From NCBI GenBank assembly GCA_030672285.1, contig DAOVGS010000044.1, positions 1 through 34,839 of the forward strand: a stretch of 34,839 bases of DNA. The letters run 5' to 3'. Below the pieces are notes generated by a model. It saw nothing but the letters and a program-made list of their open reading frames with translations. It searched no databases and was not told the origin of the DNA. Below are positions 7,595-15,872 of this stretch, in pieces (the stretch's first letter is position 1; every line of letters starts with the position of its first letter). The DNA comes from Hadesarchaea archaeon (GTDB lineage: Archaea; Hadarchaeota; Hadarchaeia; Hadarchaeales; Hadarchaeaceae). Both the position numbers and the translations under genes were made by a program.

Positions 7595-8692
7595 TCACCG
7601 ATCTCTGTGGGGCCTTTCGTGCCTAAATGCTATGTTACAGGCTCCTTCTGTAGTTACCATGCACCCGCCCCTGGGTTTTTCCGGTGTACACGTCTTCCCA
7701 AAGAGTGGGCATTCTGGGGGGTAAATCAGTCCTTTCAAAACATCCCCGCACCTGCATCCCTTCGCGAAACCAACCATGCTTTCCACTTGAACATCAAATT
7801 TTGTGCGCGCATCATGCTTTTCGAACTCCCTCCTCAGCTGAAAAGCCGACCTTGGAATCACGGGGAAACCGCGCCACCGCTTGTCTACAACTTCAAACAC
7901 TTCGCTCATCTTCTCCTGCGCCACCACATTCCCTTCTGGGCGGACCGAGCGGGTGTACTCGATCTCCACCTCGCGCCTCCCTTCACGCAGCTGCTTCAAC
8001 AACATCCAGACCCCGAGTAGGACATCGATGGGCTCAAATCCCGCGATTACCTGCGGCACCCCATACTTTTTTGAGAGCGGTCCGTAGGGCTTGGAGCCGA
8101 TGATGGTCGAGACGTGACCTGGGCAGATGAACCCGTCGAGCGCGGTCTCCCCCGACGCGAGCAAAAATTCCATCGCTGGAGGGATTAAGCGGTGGCACAC
8201 GAGAAAGCTGAAGTTCTCGGGGGGCTCGCGAAGGATCTCGGCTGCGATCGTGGGGGCGGTCGTTTCAAATCCAACGGCCGCGTGGACGACCTCTCGTTCG
8301 GGATTTCGTCGCGCCATCTCGACCGCATCCGCTACACCGTAAACTATTTTGACATCCGCCCCATCAGTTCTCGCATTTTCCAGCGATGTTCGTGTTCCAG
8401 GAACCCGAAACATATCGCCGAAGGTGGTGATGAAATGACCCCGTTTAGCGAGCTCAATCGTCTCATCTATTTCCGCGGCGCTCGTCACACAAATGGGGCA
8501 GCCTGGACCGCTAATCACCTCGAGCCAATCGGGAAAAAGTGAGCGGAGGCCGAATTTTGTGATGGTTAGCTCGTGGCTCCCGCACACATGCATGAATTTT
8601 ACCCTACGATCTGGGTTGAGTCCTCGGATTTCTCGTAAAATTCGAATCGCCAACTTGCGATCCCTAAACTTCTCCAATAGCGCGCTCGCCAT
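7595..8692 (-). CDS. hypD: [NiFe]-hydrogenase maturation protein HypD
   Basis: HypD, the iron-sulfur scaffold on which the Fe(CN)2CO group is assembled with HypC before insertion into [NiFe] hydrogenase. Visible: the cysteine motif MHVCGSHE, GPGCPICVT, the TFGDMFRVPG loop, VGFETTAPT, CPGHVSTIIG, and the C-terminal cluster cysteines (GCRCGDVLKG, PPECPLFGKTC, GGCMVTTEGAC). The ATG at 8692 gives 365 residues, the family's usual size; an in-frame GTG at 8719 would start before the transcript start predicted from the TATA-like GTTAAAAG near 8714. No other hyp genes or hydrogenase genes are in the window. Confidence 0.95.
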   Translation of the reverse strand: MASALLEKFRDRKLAIRILREIRGLNPDRRVKFMHVCGSHELTITKFGLRSLFPDWLEVISGPGCPICVTSAAEIDETIELAKRGHFITTFGDMFRVPGTRTSLENARTDGADVKIVYGVADAVEMARRNPEREVVHAAVGFETTAPTIAAEILREPPENFSFLVCHRLIPPAMEFLLASGETALDGFICPGHVSTIIGSKPYGPLSKKYGVPQVIAGFEPIDVLLGVWMLLKQLREGRREVEIEYTRSVRPEGNVVAQEKMSEVFEVVDKRWRGFPVIPRSAFQLRREFEKHDARTKFDVQVESMVGFAKGCRCGDVLKGLIYPPECPLFGKTCTPEKPRGGCMVTTEGACNIAFRHERPHRDR

Positions 8693-8708
8693 TTTTAAAG
8701 CCCAAAAC

Positions 8709-8718
8709 ACTTTTAACA
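8709..8718. promoter_or_regulatory. Overlapping divergent TATA box, hypD / phosphoesterase
   Basis: CACTTTTAAC reads as a TATA box in both directions. It sits about 26 bp from the hypD ATG (8692), implying a leaderless hypD message, and about 30 bp before the region just upstream of the ribosome binding site at 8741 for the phosphoesterase. Confidence 0.45.
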
Positions 8719-8749
8719 CACTGTATTACCTATAAGCATCGGTGAGCGG

Positions 8750-9406
8750 TTGAAAATTTTAGCGGTCGCCGACTTCCATGGTCTGCCTAGCGGCGAAAAA
8801 AATCTCTTGACATTTCTCGAACGCGGCTACGACTGCCTTGTGCTCATAGGTGACCTCACGAACTTCGGCCCAGCTAATCTGGCGGAAAGCATACTCGAGC
8901 GAATCAAGACGATGGGGGTGCCCACATTTGCGGTGCCAGGCAACTGCGACCCAAAACAGATCCTGCAAGTGCTCGAGAAGTATGGGGTCAACCTCCACGG
9001 CAAGTCTGAGCGGCTCGGCAATATCACGTTTGTCGGACTTGGGGGTTCAAACCTGACCCCATTCAATACCCCCTTTGAGCTCACCGAGGCGGAGATCCAA
9101 GAGGAACTTGCGGCGCTGACCTGTACCACCGACGCAAACTGGGTGTTGGTTACCCACGCCCCGCCGCACGGCACCAAGCTCGACCAGATCGCCGAAGGCA
9201 CCCATGTGGGAAGTAAAAGCATACGCAAGTTCATCGAGCAAAAGCAACCTCTCGTGGCGCTCTGCGGCCATGTGCACGAGGCCCGAAACACCGACAAGCT
9301 AGGGCGAACCCTCATGGTCAACCCCGGGCAGATAAGCAAGGGTTACGCCGCCGAGATAACGATAAACCGCGGCGATGAAATTCGGGCCAAACTGCTCGAG
9401 CTCTAG
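8750..9406 (+). CDS. Calcineurin-like metallophosphoesterase
   Basis: A 218-residue single-domain metallophosphoesterase. All five metal motifs are present in order: ADFHG (D-x-H), GDLTNFG, GNCD, THAPP and GHVHEA, followed by NPGQ. The middle insert (GKSERLGNITFVGLGGSNLTPFNTPFELTEAEI) is like that of archaeal YfcE-type and MJ-type phosphodiesterases. The substrate cannot be told from sequence. TTG start supported by GGTGAG at 8741-8746. Divergent from hypD; the frameshifted zinc-ribbon gene follows 11 bp downstream on the same strand. Confidence 0.85.
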   Translation: MKILAVADFHGLPSGEKNLLTFLERGYDCLVLIGDLTNFGPANLAESILERIKTMGVPTFAVPGNCDPKQILQVLEKYGVNLHGKSERLGNITFVGLGGSNLTPFNTPFELTEAEIQEELAALTCTTDANWVLVTHAPPHGTKLDQIAEGTHVGSKSIRKFIEQKQPLVALCGHVHEARNTDKLGRTLMVNPGQISKGYAAEITINRGDEIRAKLLEL

Positions 9407-9417
9407 CGGTTACAAAG

Positions 9418-9620
9418 ATGATGAAACAAGTACTGAAAGTGAGATACTGCCCTCGTTGCGGTTCTTCGAGAGGCTCAAATGGGCTTCGGGCTTGCCTCAG
9501 CTCTGGTCTGTCTACGACTGTCAAGGGTGTGGATATAGGGGTTCGCTCATCATCGAGGACGGGAAGCTCGCGAGGAAAATTAGAAAGCAATGGTTGAAGG
9601 AACTGGAGGAGAAGGGCTAG
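9418..9620 (+). pseudogene. Zinc-ribbon protein broken by a -1 frameshift
   Basis: Two halves of one small zinc-ribbon protein lie in different frames. From the ATG pair at 9418/9421 one frame gives MKQVLKVRYCPRCGSS; from about 9468 the next frame gives ERLKWASGLPQLWSVYDCQGCGYRG followed by a charged helix ending KELEEKG. Together they make a C-x2-C ... C-x2-C ribbon of about 66 residues, the layout of small archaeal zinc-ribbon proteins. One base is missing between about 9463 and 9477. There is no heptanucleotide slip site there, so mutation or a sequencing error is likelier than programmed frameshifting. The stop overlaps that of the convergent gene at 9617. Confidence 0.65.
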
Positions 9621-9937
9621 ACTGGCAGACGAAATACACTTTTGGTCCTTTTCGAAATTTCCGCCTGCACCCTTTCCCGTTCGGTCCCAGTGAACTCGTC
9701 TGCACCCAGCACCTCACCATACTTGTCTAGGTGGTATACCCTCAAGTTTCCACCACTGAAAACACAGATTACGTAGTGGGTTCCTTTTACCACCCACACC
9801 TTCAGGTCGGGCAATCTACCCTTTCTCATCACCTCCTTCATCTTCACCCTGCGCACATCGACGCGGTCTGCCCGTTTCTCTTTTAGCTCCCGCGTGGCGA
9901 AATCTCTGATGAATCTCAAAACAGATCTTGGCTCCAT
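9617..9937 (-). CDS. Conserved hypothetical protein (106 aa)
   Basis: I do not recognise this protein. It is 106 residues, has a basic N-terminal helix (LRFIRDFATRELKEKRADRVDVRR), then a beta-rich part (LKVWVVKGTHYVICVFSGGNLRVYHLDKYGEVL), and a basic tail (ISKRTKSVFRLPV). No membrane segment, no cysteine pair. It follows egsA by 15 bp on the same strand, with GGTGT just before the ATG, so it is the second gene of that operon. The composition pattern suggests a small soluble protein, possibly nucleic-acid binding; this is a guess. Confidence 0.7.
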   Translation of the reverse strand: MEPRSVLRFIRDFATRELKEKRADRVDVRRVKMKEVMRKGRLPDLKVWVVKGTHYVICVFSGGNLRVYHLDKYGEVLGADEFTGTERERVQAEISKRTKSVFRLPV

Positions 9938-9952
9938 AGCACACCCGTTGAA

Positions 9953-10999
9953 CTAAATTACTTCAGTCACGTGGGCTAACCGCTCCGCCGCGAGCCTGTT
10001 CAAGCCATCTCCTAACACGGTATAACGCTCAGGCCGGATGCGATGAGCAACGGTAAGCGCCTTGACGATGTATTTAGGGGAGATGCCGAGCTCCCTTGCG
10101 CTCGTCGGGCAACCGATCGTACGCAATGCGTCCCGGATCATCTGCCAGTCCTCCCCCTGTAGGTACGCCATCATGATCGCCCCGACACCGCATTGCTCGC
10201 CGTGAAGAGCTGGTTTTACGGCGAGTTGGTCGAGCGCGTGGCTGAAGATGTGCTCGGCGCCGCTCGCGGGCCTGCTACTCCCCGCGATTCCCATCGCCAC
10301 GCTGCTAGAAATCAATGCTTTCACGACCTTGCGTACGCTCTCCTCGGTGTGGCGGTGGATGAGCTCCGCGTTGTCCATCACAATCTTGGCGCTCAGGCGT
10401 GAAAGGGCCGCCGCGTACTCACTGAAAGGTTCGTTGAATAAACGGCGGGCGAGTTTCCAATCTTGCACGGCAGTAAAGTTCGCGACGAGATCTCCACAAC
10501 CTGCCGCGAGCAGGCGGTGGGGGGCGTGTTTGATGACGAGCGTGTCGGCGACAATCGCGATCGGGGGGTGGGTCTGAATCGATGTCGGCTTTCGTCCACC
10601 CTTGATCGATGCCCTAGAGGAGGCGATGCCATCATGAGAAGCGGCAGTGGGCACCGAGATGAAAGGCTTGCCCTCCTTAAACGAAGCCAACTTTGCCACA
10701 TCTATACACGTGCCACCCCCGACGCCCAGCAGAAAATCGAACTTGCCCCTGACGAGCTTACGCACCTTGGTGACGGTCGCCATATCGGCTTGTTTAACCA
10801 ACGAGCGCTTGACCTCAAAACCAGCACGCTCGAGCGAACGCTGGACCCCAGCCCCGACCAGTTTGAAAGTCGTGGTGTCGGCGACCATCAGGACGCATTT
10901 GCCAGGGCACAGGCGCTTGCAGACATCCGTGACCCGCGCGATCACGCGTGGGCCCATCCAGATCTCTCGAGGAAGCTCGATGCGTTTGGGTTCTTTCAT
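9953..10999 (-). CDS. egsA: sn-Glycerol-1-phosphate dehydrogenase
   Basis: NAD(P)H-dependent reduction of dihydroxyacetone phosphate to sn-glycerol-1-phosphate, the step that fixes archaeal lipid stereochemistry. The protein is 348 residues, normal for the family. Motifs: nucleotide-binding GVGGGTCIDVAK, SVPTAASHDGIASSRASI, LAAGCGDLVAN (metal Asp), GSSRPASGAEHIFSHAL and LHGEQCGVG (metal histidines). ATG at 10999 with a clear TATA box TATATAAAG around 11034 on the minus strand. It is divergent from psmB. The prenyltransferase at 28407-29231 acts later in the same lipid pathway. Confidence 0.95.
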   Translation of the reverse strand: MKEPKRIELPREIWMGPRVIARVTDVCKRLCPGKCVLMVADTTTFKLVGAGVQRSLERAGFEVKRSLVKQADMATVTKVRKLVRGKFDFLLGVGGGTCIDVAKLASFKEGKPFISVPTAASHDGIASSRASIKGGRKPTSIQTHPPIAIVADTLVIKHAPHRLLAAGCGDLVANFTAVQDWKLARRLFNEPFSEYAAALSRLSAKIVMDNAELIHRHTEESVRKVVKALISSSVAMGIAGSSRPASGAEHIFSHALDQLAVKPALHGEQCGVGAIMMAYLQGEDWQMIRDALRTIGCPTSARELGISPKYIVKALTVAHRIRPERYTVLGDGLNRLAAERLAHVTEVI

Positions 11000-11027
11000 G
11001 AGCCTACCAGCTCTTCTGTTGGCGATA

Positions 11028-11039
11028 AACTTTATATAC
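11028..11039. promoter_or_regulatory. Bidirectional TATA box, egsA / psmB
   Basis: AACTTTATATAC reads as a TATA element in both directions (CTTTATATA forward, TATATAAAG reverse). The predicted transcript starts are near 11060 for psmB and near 11008 for egsA, both consistent with the chosen start codons. Confidence 0.6.
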
Positions 11040-11100
11040 AGATAATGCCAGCTCTCTATTGCTGCTTCTAGTGCAGCATCTTTTCAAGCGAGGTATATGC

Positions 11101-11724
11101 TTGGAGAAACCAAAGCTCAAACATCTCGAAGGCACGACAACCGTTGGGCTCGCGTGCAAGGACGGCGTGGTGTTCGCTACGGATACCCGGGCCACAATGG
11201 GCTACCTCGTGGCGAGCAAGCAGGCGCGAAAGGTGTTCAAGATAGCCGATTCCATCGGCGTCACCACCGCGGGAGGGGTCGCGGACACTCAGAGTTTGGT
11301 GAACATACTCCAGGTCGAGGCCGGGTATTATCTGATGCGCGAGGGAGTTCCCATGAACGTGCGAGCAAGTGCCAGGCTCGCTGCCAACATCCTCCACGCG
11401 TACAGCTTATTTCCCTACATCGCGAACCTGCTGGTCGGGGGTGCAGATATCTCCGGTTCCAAGCTGTTCTTCATCGACCTCGACGGCACCCTAACTGAGG
11501 AAACCATGATAGCCACGGGTTCGGGTTCGCCGGTTGCCTATGGTGTGCTCGAAACCGAGTTCAGGGAGGGCATGGGCATCGAGGAAGCCTTGCCCATCGC
11601 GATCAAGGCCGTGCGAACGGCGATGAAGCGCGACATCGCCACGGGCAACGAGATCATGGTCGCCACAATAACAAAGAAGGGATATCGAGAACTCTCGCCC
11701 GAAGAGATAAAAAAGTTGGCTTAG
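11101..11724 (+). CDS. psmB: Proteasome beta subunit
   Basis: Catalytic subunit of the archaeal 20S proteasome. Start chosen at TTG 11101, with GAGGT at 11090-11094; this gives an 11-residue propeptide MEKPKLKHLEG before the catalytic Thr1 of TTTVGLACKDG. Counting from Thr1, Asp17 (ATDTRA) and Lys33 (QARKVFKI) are in place, so the enzyme should be active. The remainder (GGVADTQSLVNIL, SGSPVAYGVLE, MKRDIATGNEI) is typical; the mature chain is 197 residues. fttA follows 25 bp downstream, an arrangement common in archaea. An upstream in-frame TTG at 11059 falls on the predicted transcript start and is rejected. Confidence 0.95.
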   Translation: MEKPKLKHLEGTTTVGLACKDGVVFATDTRATMGYLVASKQARKVFKIADSIGVTTAGGVADTQSLVNILQVEAGYYLMREGVPMNVRASARLAANILHAYSLFPYIANLLVGGADISGSKLFFIDLDGTLTEETMIATGSGSPVAYGVLETEFREGMGIEEALPIAIKAVRTAMKRDIATGNEIMVATITKKGYRELSPEEIKKLA

Positions 11725-11749
11725 GCTAAACTGTTTGAAAGGTGGCCGC

Positions 11750-13657
11750 ATGGCTGCGGAAGAACTATTGAAGGAAATCAAACGAATTGTGCTAGAGGAA
11801 ACTCCCTTCGCCGGCGCGATCTCCGATATAGATTTCGAGGGGCCGAGGGTCGTGTTTTACTGCAAGAACCTTGACCTTCTTATGGAGAACGGTGAGGCGA
11901 TAAAAGAGCTCGCGCGCAAGATCCGGAAACGGATAATCCTCCGTCCAGACTCTGGGATTCTGACCGAGTCCGAAAAAGCTGAGAAGGACATCCGACGCCT
12001 CGTCCCCGCCGAGGCTGGGATAACCGATATAATTTTCAGCAAAAATGTGGGGGAGGTCACCATCGAGGCGCAGAAGCCCGGAATAGCCATAGGCAAGGGG
12101 GGCTCTCTGCTCCGCGAGATAATGCGGAAGATTAGCTGGACGCCCCGGGTGGTCCGGGCGCCGCCTATCAAGTCGGACATCGTGCGAAACATCCGCCTCT
12201 CGATGATCCAAGCGGGTGCCGAGCGACGCAACAACCTGCGGAAGATAGGTAGGCGGATCCACCGCGAGCACAAGGGCAAGGGCGACTGGATTCGCTTCAC
12301 GACCCTTGGGGGGTCGCGCGAAGTCGGACGCTCTTCGTTTTTGCTCCAAACCCCTGAAAGCCGTGTCATGTTCGACTGTGGTGTAAACGTCGCGTCCGAG
12401 GATCGGGCTTTTCCCCACCTAGAGGTCCCCGAGGTCAGGCTGCCCGAACTGGATGCGGTGATTCTCACCCACTCCCACCTAGACCACTGTGGGTTCATCC
12501 CCTATCTCTACAAGTACGGGTTCGAGGGTCCGGTCTACTGCACCCCTGCCACGCGCGACCTCGCCGTGCTCCTGCAGCTGGATTACGTGGACATAGCGGA
12601 GCGCGAGGATCGACCGCCCCCCTACAACAAGCGGGACGTCAACACTTTCATTCGCTACTGCATCCCGCTCGACTACGGCGAGGTCACCGACATCGCGCCT
12701 GACATCCGGATTACCCTCCACAACGCAGGGCACATCCTAGGTTCCTCCATCGTGCACGTCCACATCGGTGAGGGGCTCTACAACCTCGTGTACACGGGTG
12801 ATATGAAGTTCGACCGCACGCGTCTCTTCTCCCCTGCTGTCTGCACGTTCCCCCGCCTGGAGACTCTCGTCATGGACAGTACCTATGGGGGCGCTGAGGA
12901 CATCCAGCCCTTCCGCGCGGACGCCGAGAAAGAATTCATCCGGATCGTGACCGAGACCACGAAACGAGGGGGCAAAGTCGTCGTGCCGGCATTCGCGGTC
13001 GGGCGCGCGCAGGAAATAATGGTCCTGCTCGAGGACTGCAGGCGGAGGGGGATGCTCGATGGGATACCTGTTTACTTGGACGGGATGATATGGGAAGCGA
13101 CGGCTATCCACACGGCTCACCCCGAATACCTGTCTCAAGAGCTGCGGGAGCGGATATTCCGGGCAGATGAGAATCCATTCCTTTCCGAGCTCTTCAAGAG
13201 GGTGACTAGCCCCGAGCAGCGCGCGCAGGTGATCGACGGCGACCCGGCGGTGATCGTATCGACGGCGGGGATGATGGCTGGAGGGCCTGTGCTCGAGTAC
13301 TTCAAGACCCTTGCACCCGACCCTCGCAACACCCTTGTCTTCGTCGGGTACCAGTGTGAGGGCTCCCTCGGGCGACGCATCCAGAAGGGATGGCGCGAGG
13401 TCCCCCTGCGCAGCGAGAAGGGGAGGGTGGTGGAGGCAAAGGTTGACATGGAAATCCGAACGGTCGAGGGGTTCAGCGGGCACTCGGATCGGGCCCAGCT
13501 GCTGAACTACATGCGGAGGGCCTCACCCAGACCGCAGCGCATCATATGTGTCCACGGCGATGAGAACAATTGTATCGACTTGGCGAGCGCGCTGCACAAA
13601 CTTTTCAATGTCGAGACGAAGGCGCCCCGGAACTTGGAAACCCTCAGGCTTCACTAG
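11750..13657 (+). CDS. fttA: FttA / aCPSF1, KH-domain beta-CASP ribonuclease and transcription termination factor
   Basis: The archaeal CPSF73 homologue that cleaves nascent RNA at U-rich sites to terminate transcription. The product is 635 residues: two N-terminal KH domains (about 1-150, with GIAIGKGGSLLREI), the metallo-beta-lactamase part with motif HSHLDHCG, HNAGHILGSS and YTGDMKFDRT, the beta-CASP part (VMDSTYGG, VPAFAVGRAQEIM, VSTAGMMAGGPVLEYF), and the C-terminal GFSGHSDRAQLL and HGDENN. ATG at 11750 with GGTGG 4 nt upstream; an upstream in-frame TTG at 11735 lacks a site. Confidence 0.97.
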   Translation: MAAEELLKEIKRIVLEETPFAGAISDIDFEGPRVVFYCKNLDLLMENGEAIKELARKIRKRIILRPDSGILTESEKAEKDIRRLVPAEAGITDIIFSKNVGEVTIEAQKPGIAIGKGGSLLREIMRKISWTPRVVRAPPIKSDIVRNIRLSMIQAGAERRNNLRKIGRRIHREHKGKGDWIRFTTLGGSREVGRSSFLLQTPESRVMFDCGVNVASEDRAFPHLEVPEVRLPELDAVILTHSHLDHCGFIPYLYKYGFEGPVYCTPATRDLAVLLQLDYVDIAEREDRPPPYNKRDVNTFIRYCIPLDYGEVTDIAPDIRITLHNAGHILGSSIVHVHIGEGLYNLVYTGDMKFDRTRLFSPAVCTFPRLETLVMDSTYGGAEDIQPFRADAEKEFIRIVTETTKRGGKVVVPAFAVGRAQEIMVLLEDCRRRGMLDGIPVYLDGMIWEATAIHTAHPEYLSQELRERIFRADENPFLSELFKRVTSPEQRAQVIDGDPAVIVSTAGMMAGGPVLEYFKTLAPDPRNTLVFVGYQCEGSLGRRIQKGWREVPLRSEKGRVVEAKVDMEIRTVEGFSGHSDRAQLLNYMRRASPRPQRIICVHGDENNCIDLASALHKLFNVETKAPRNLETLRLH

Positions 13658-13695
13658 CGCGTCTTATTTACGACACCAAACGACGGGTGTCTTCC

Positions 13696-14274
13696 TCAAG
13701 CTGCACGCGTGCGGCTGGTCCGCCCAAGTGATGCCAACTCCCGTTTGGTCAGCTTGCGTTTCCTAGCCCGCTCGTTCACGATCGCGCTGTGCCCGAATGG
13801 GTCCATGAGAATCAGCCTAGCCCTGCGCTTCCCAGCGCACACCTCATCGAGCTTTTTGATCCTCGCTTTGCCTCGCCGGCGCCTGACAGCATCGATCCCC
13901 TCGATTGCCAGCTCTATCGCCTCCTTGACGCGACCGAGCACCCCCTCGACGTTCGACACGTAACCTTGGCTCGCCGGCCCTGGCTCTACGGTCACCCCGA
14001 GCTCTGGCAGCTTAATCGTTCCCGTACTCGACTTCACGACCCTGACCTTGAGGTCTTCCTCGGATGTAACTTGAAACTCGTAACGCAGCGGGGGGCGCTC
14101 GCCCAAACACATGACGTCCGCGTGCCTGAACTTGCAGCTGGTGCAGCTCGCGGAGGTCTGCATCATCTCGCCGAAATATGGAATGTAGTCGATCCTGCCC
14201 TTGACGCGAAAAGTGCCCTTGGCTCCACATATGGGACAACGCTCGATAGGGAGCAAAAACTCCCTCTTCGGCAT
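13696..14274 (-). CDS. ZPR1-type zinc finger protein
   Basis: A 192-residue archaeal ZPR1-domain protein. It has one zinc ribbon (CPICGAKGTF near the N-terminus, CTSCKFRHADV about 35 residues later) and the ZPR1 beta-domain (GERPPLRYEFQV, VRVVKSSTGTIKLPELGVTVEPGPASQGYVSNVEGVL). Eukaryotic ZPR1 has two such units and helps fold elongation factor 1A; the archaeal single-unit protein has no proven role. ATG with GGTGA at 14283-14279. Third gene of a minus-strand run PUA - sepF - zpr1, 15 bp after sepF. The tail is very basic. Confidence 0.88.
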   Translation of the reverse strand: MPKREFLLPIERCPICGAKGTFRVKGRIDYIPYFGEMMQTSASCTSCKFRHADVMCLGERPPLRYEFQVTSEEDLKVRVVKSSTGTIKLPELGVTVEPGPASQGYVSNVEGVLGRVKEAIELAIEGIDAVRRRRGKARIKKLDEVCAGKRRARLILMDPFGHSAIVNERARKRKLTKRELASLGRTSRTRAA

Positions 14275-14289
14275 GAGTTCACCAAAAAG

Positions 14290-14673
14290 TTACGCGACGG
14301 CTTTTTTGAACTGGATGTTGATGAACCTGGGGGTGGCTATTACCTTTGACTCCGTCAGGCGGCCCACGTCCCCACCTATGGCCTGGCAAATCCCCTTCAG
14401 CTGGTCGATTGCCCGCTTGAGTTCACCGGGGTCTTGGTTCATGAGCGTGGTGATGTCGAGGATCATGATATTGCCAGCTCGGAGTTGGTCCGCGACCTCC
14501 TGGACGTCGACGAGGCTGTGAAGATCCATACTCTTGACGTAGATGGGCTCGAGCTCGCTGATGCCCCTCGGCCTGCCAACGACCTTTTCCTCAACCTCCA
14601 TTATCGGTACTTCCTCGACCGTCTCAGGCTTTACCTCGGACTTACTCCCTAACAGCCTTTTCAAGGATTTCAA
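14290..14673 (-). CDS. sepF: SepF cell-division protein
   Basis: SepF, the membrane anchor of FtsZ in FtsZ-dividing archaea. The 127-residue protein starts MKSLKRLLGSK, a short basic amphipathic membrane-targeting helix, has an acidic linker (about 12-45), and a C-terminal SepF fold: IYVKSMDLHSLVDVQEVADQL, GNIMILDITTL, DPGELKRAIDQLKGICQAIGGDVGRL. TTG start with GGTGAT 3 nt before it; a TATA-like GGTTAAATAG lies near 14712. FtsZ itself is not in the window, but a PRC-barrel protein (21252) and MinD (19751) are. Confidence 0.9.
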   Translation of the reverse strand: MKSLKRLLGSKSEVKPETVEEVPIMEVEEKVVGRPRGISELEPIYVKSMDLHSLVDVQEVADQLRAGNIMILDITTLMNQDPGELKRAIDQLKGICQAIGGDVGRLTESKVIATPRFINIQFKKAVA

Positions 14674-14712
14674 ACTATCACCCTAGCAAATGGTCGATGG
14701 CTTTCAAACTAT

Positions 14713-15198
14713 TTAACCCTTTGCTTGAAACCGCCACATTTCATCGCCGACGTGATGCAGGTTCTTAATCACCTTCCCCCTCGGGCCTCGCATCTCGGCC
14801 CCTGGCACGAGCGCTTGTCCAACCGCAATTGGCTTGCCGTGTCGTTCGTCCACGATCACCACACCCTCCCCTGGAGCGACTTCCCCGTCCGCGGAAACCA
14901 CCCCTGGGGCCATGACGTCAGCCCCGTTGGCGACATGAGGCACCGCTCCCATGTCAACGACCACGCGCTTTAACGGGATTCGATCGAGTGATTTTAGCGT
15001 CGGAAAAATCCCGCCGCTCAACCTGAACAAGAGCGCTTCGCCACCAGCTAAGATGATCTCCCTGCCCTCTTCCAGATCCAAGACCTCGATTGCTCCCTTC
15101 AAAAGTTCAGCAGTGGGCTCGCCAAACTTCTCGACGACTTCCCGTGTAAGTTGCTTGAGCAAAGCTTTTCGCGCGTGATAACGGCGCTTGGGTGGCAT
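14713..15198 (-). CDS. PUA-domain RNA-binding protein (MCT-1/Tma20-like)
   Basis: A 161-residue protein with an N-terminal alpha/beta domain ([38 protein letters not shown]) and a C-terminal PUA domain (about 75-155: [44 protein letters not shown]). This is the archaeal DUF1947+PUA layout related to eukaryotic MCT-1/Tma20, which acts on ribosomes at initiation or recycling. The start at ATG 15198 (MPPKRRYH) is set by a TATA box 26 bp upstream, giving a leaderless message; a longer frame to 15372 runs through the divergent lsm gene and is rejected. Confidence 0.88.
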   Translation of the reverse strand: MPPKRRYHARKALLKQLTREVVEKFGEPTAELLKGAIEVLDLEEGREIILAGGEALLFRLSGGIFPTLKSLDRIPLKRVVVDMGAVPHVANGADVMAPGVVSADGEVAPGEGVVIVDERHGKPIAVGQALVPGAEMRGPRGKVIKNLHHVGDEMWRFQAKG

Positions 15199-15219
15199 CA
15201 AACAAAAGTGGCTCGATAA

Positions 15220-15230
15220 GGTTAAATACG
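15220..15230. promoter_or_regulatory. Bidirectional TATA box, PUA gene / lsm-rpl37e
   Basis: GGTTAAATACG serves as TATA box in both directions: centre 15225 is about 26 bp from the PUA-gene ATG (15198) and about 26 bp from the two possible lsm ATGs (15248, 15257). Both messages would be leaderless or nearly so. Confidence 0.55.
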
Positions 15231-15256
15231 CAGCTAGCGAAGAGTTGATGATTTTC

Positions 15257-15481
15257 ATGGCGCAACGACCTCTCGATGTGCTCAACCGCGCCTTGGGGTC
15301 ATCGGTGATCGTGGGGCTTAAGGGCGGCCGGGAGCTCAGGGGAAAGCTGAGCGGCTTTGACGTGCACATCAATTTGGTGCTAGAGGATGCCGAGGAGATT
15401 CAAGGCGGAGAGGCGGCGAAGCGTTACGGGACGATGGTGATCCGGGGCGACTCGGTCGTCTTCATCTCGCCGGCTGGGTGA
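15257..15481 (+). CDS. Sm-like archaeal protein (LSm)
   Basis: A 74-residue Sm fold that forms RNA-binding rings. Both Sm motifs are present: Sm1 ([35 protein letters not shown]) and Sm2 ([14 protein letters not shown]). Start at ATG 15257 (MAQRPLDVL); the ATG at 15248 in the same frame adds three residues and is also possible, since the message is predicted to be leaderless. The stop overlaps the ribosome binding site of rpl37e, an arrangement common in archaea. Confidence 0.93.
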   Translation: MAQRPLDVLNRALGSSVIVGLKGGRELRGKLSGFDVHINLVLEDAEEIQGGEAAKRYGTMVIRGDSVVFISPAG

Positions 15482-15486
15482 GGGAA

Positions 15487-15672
15487 ATGGTCAAGGGTAC
15501 CCCATCGATGGGCAAGCGCCACAAGGTCGTACACATTCGTTGTCGACGCTGCGGGAGGCGAGCTTACCACGTCCAGCGGGGGGTCTGCGCGGCCTGCGGT
15601 TACGGGCGCTCGCGTCGCATCAAGCGCTACAACTGGAAGGTAAAAACTATTCAAGGGCTGCGGCTTCGTTAG
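15487..15672 (+). CDS. rpl37e: Ribosomal protein L37e
   Basis: A 61-residue zinc-ribbon ribosomal protein of the large subunit. It begins [13 protein letters not shown] and carries CRRCG and CAACG zinc pairs, followed by the basic [11 protein letters not shown] and a KxxxGLRLR tail. The ATG at 15487 follows GGTGAGGG (15477-15484), which overlaps the lsm stop codon, so the two genes form one operon. Length matches the family exactly. Confidence 0.96.
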   Translation: MVKGTPSMGKRHKVVHIRCRRCGRRAYHVQRGVCAACGYGRSRRIKRYNWKVKTIQGLRLR

Positions 15673-15737
15673 CTGATATCTGTCTAACGTTGGACAATCA
15701 CAAAATTTCTTAAGCTCATGCGACAACTTTTTTCGGT

Positions 15738-15815
15738 GGGCCGGTAGATCAGTCTGGTATGATCGTCCGCTTGGCATGCGGGAGGTCGCGGGTTCAAATC
15801 CCGCCCGGTCCACCA
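15738..15815 (+). tRNA. tRNA-Ala (GGC), CCA encoded
   Basis: A full cloverleaf can be drawn: acceptor GGGCCGG/CCGGTCC, D stem GATC/GATC, anticodon stem TCCGC/GCGGG with loop TTGGCAT (anticodon GGC at 15773-15775), five-base variable loop, T stem GCGGG/CCCGC with loop TTCAAAT, discriminator A at 15812. The G3-U70 pair that defines alanine tRNAs is present. CCA is encoded at 15813-15815. No intron. A TATA-like TTCTTAAGC lies about 35 bp upstream. Confidence 0.97.
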
Positions 15816-15872
15816 CTACTAAAATTTCAAGTTTGATCCACCTCCGCCGCTAAAAATTCTTTATCCGCTTCG

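Noticed and set aside
9456-9620. Zinc-ribbon protein starting at the in-frame TTG at 9456
   Set aside because: This would lose the first C-x2-C pair, which is clearly encoded just upstream in the other frame.
11792-13483. Long minus-strand frames opposite fttA (208, 213 and 248 codons)
   Set aside because: They are shadows produced by the G+C-rich codon bias of fttA, are rich in Arg, Pro and His, and have no promoter.
15424-15816. Minus-strand frame containing GRAGFEPATSRMPSG-like text
   Set aside because: It is the antisense of rpl37e and tRNA-Ala; such text is the usual false translation of a tRNA complement.
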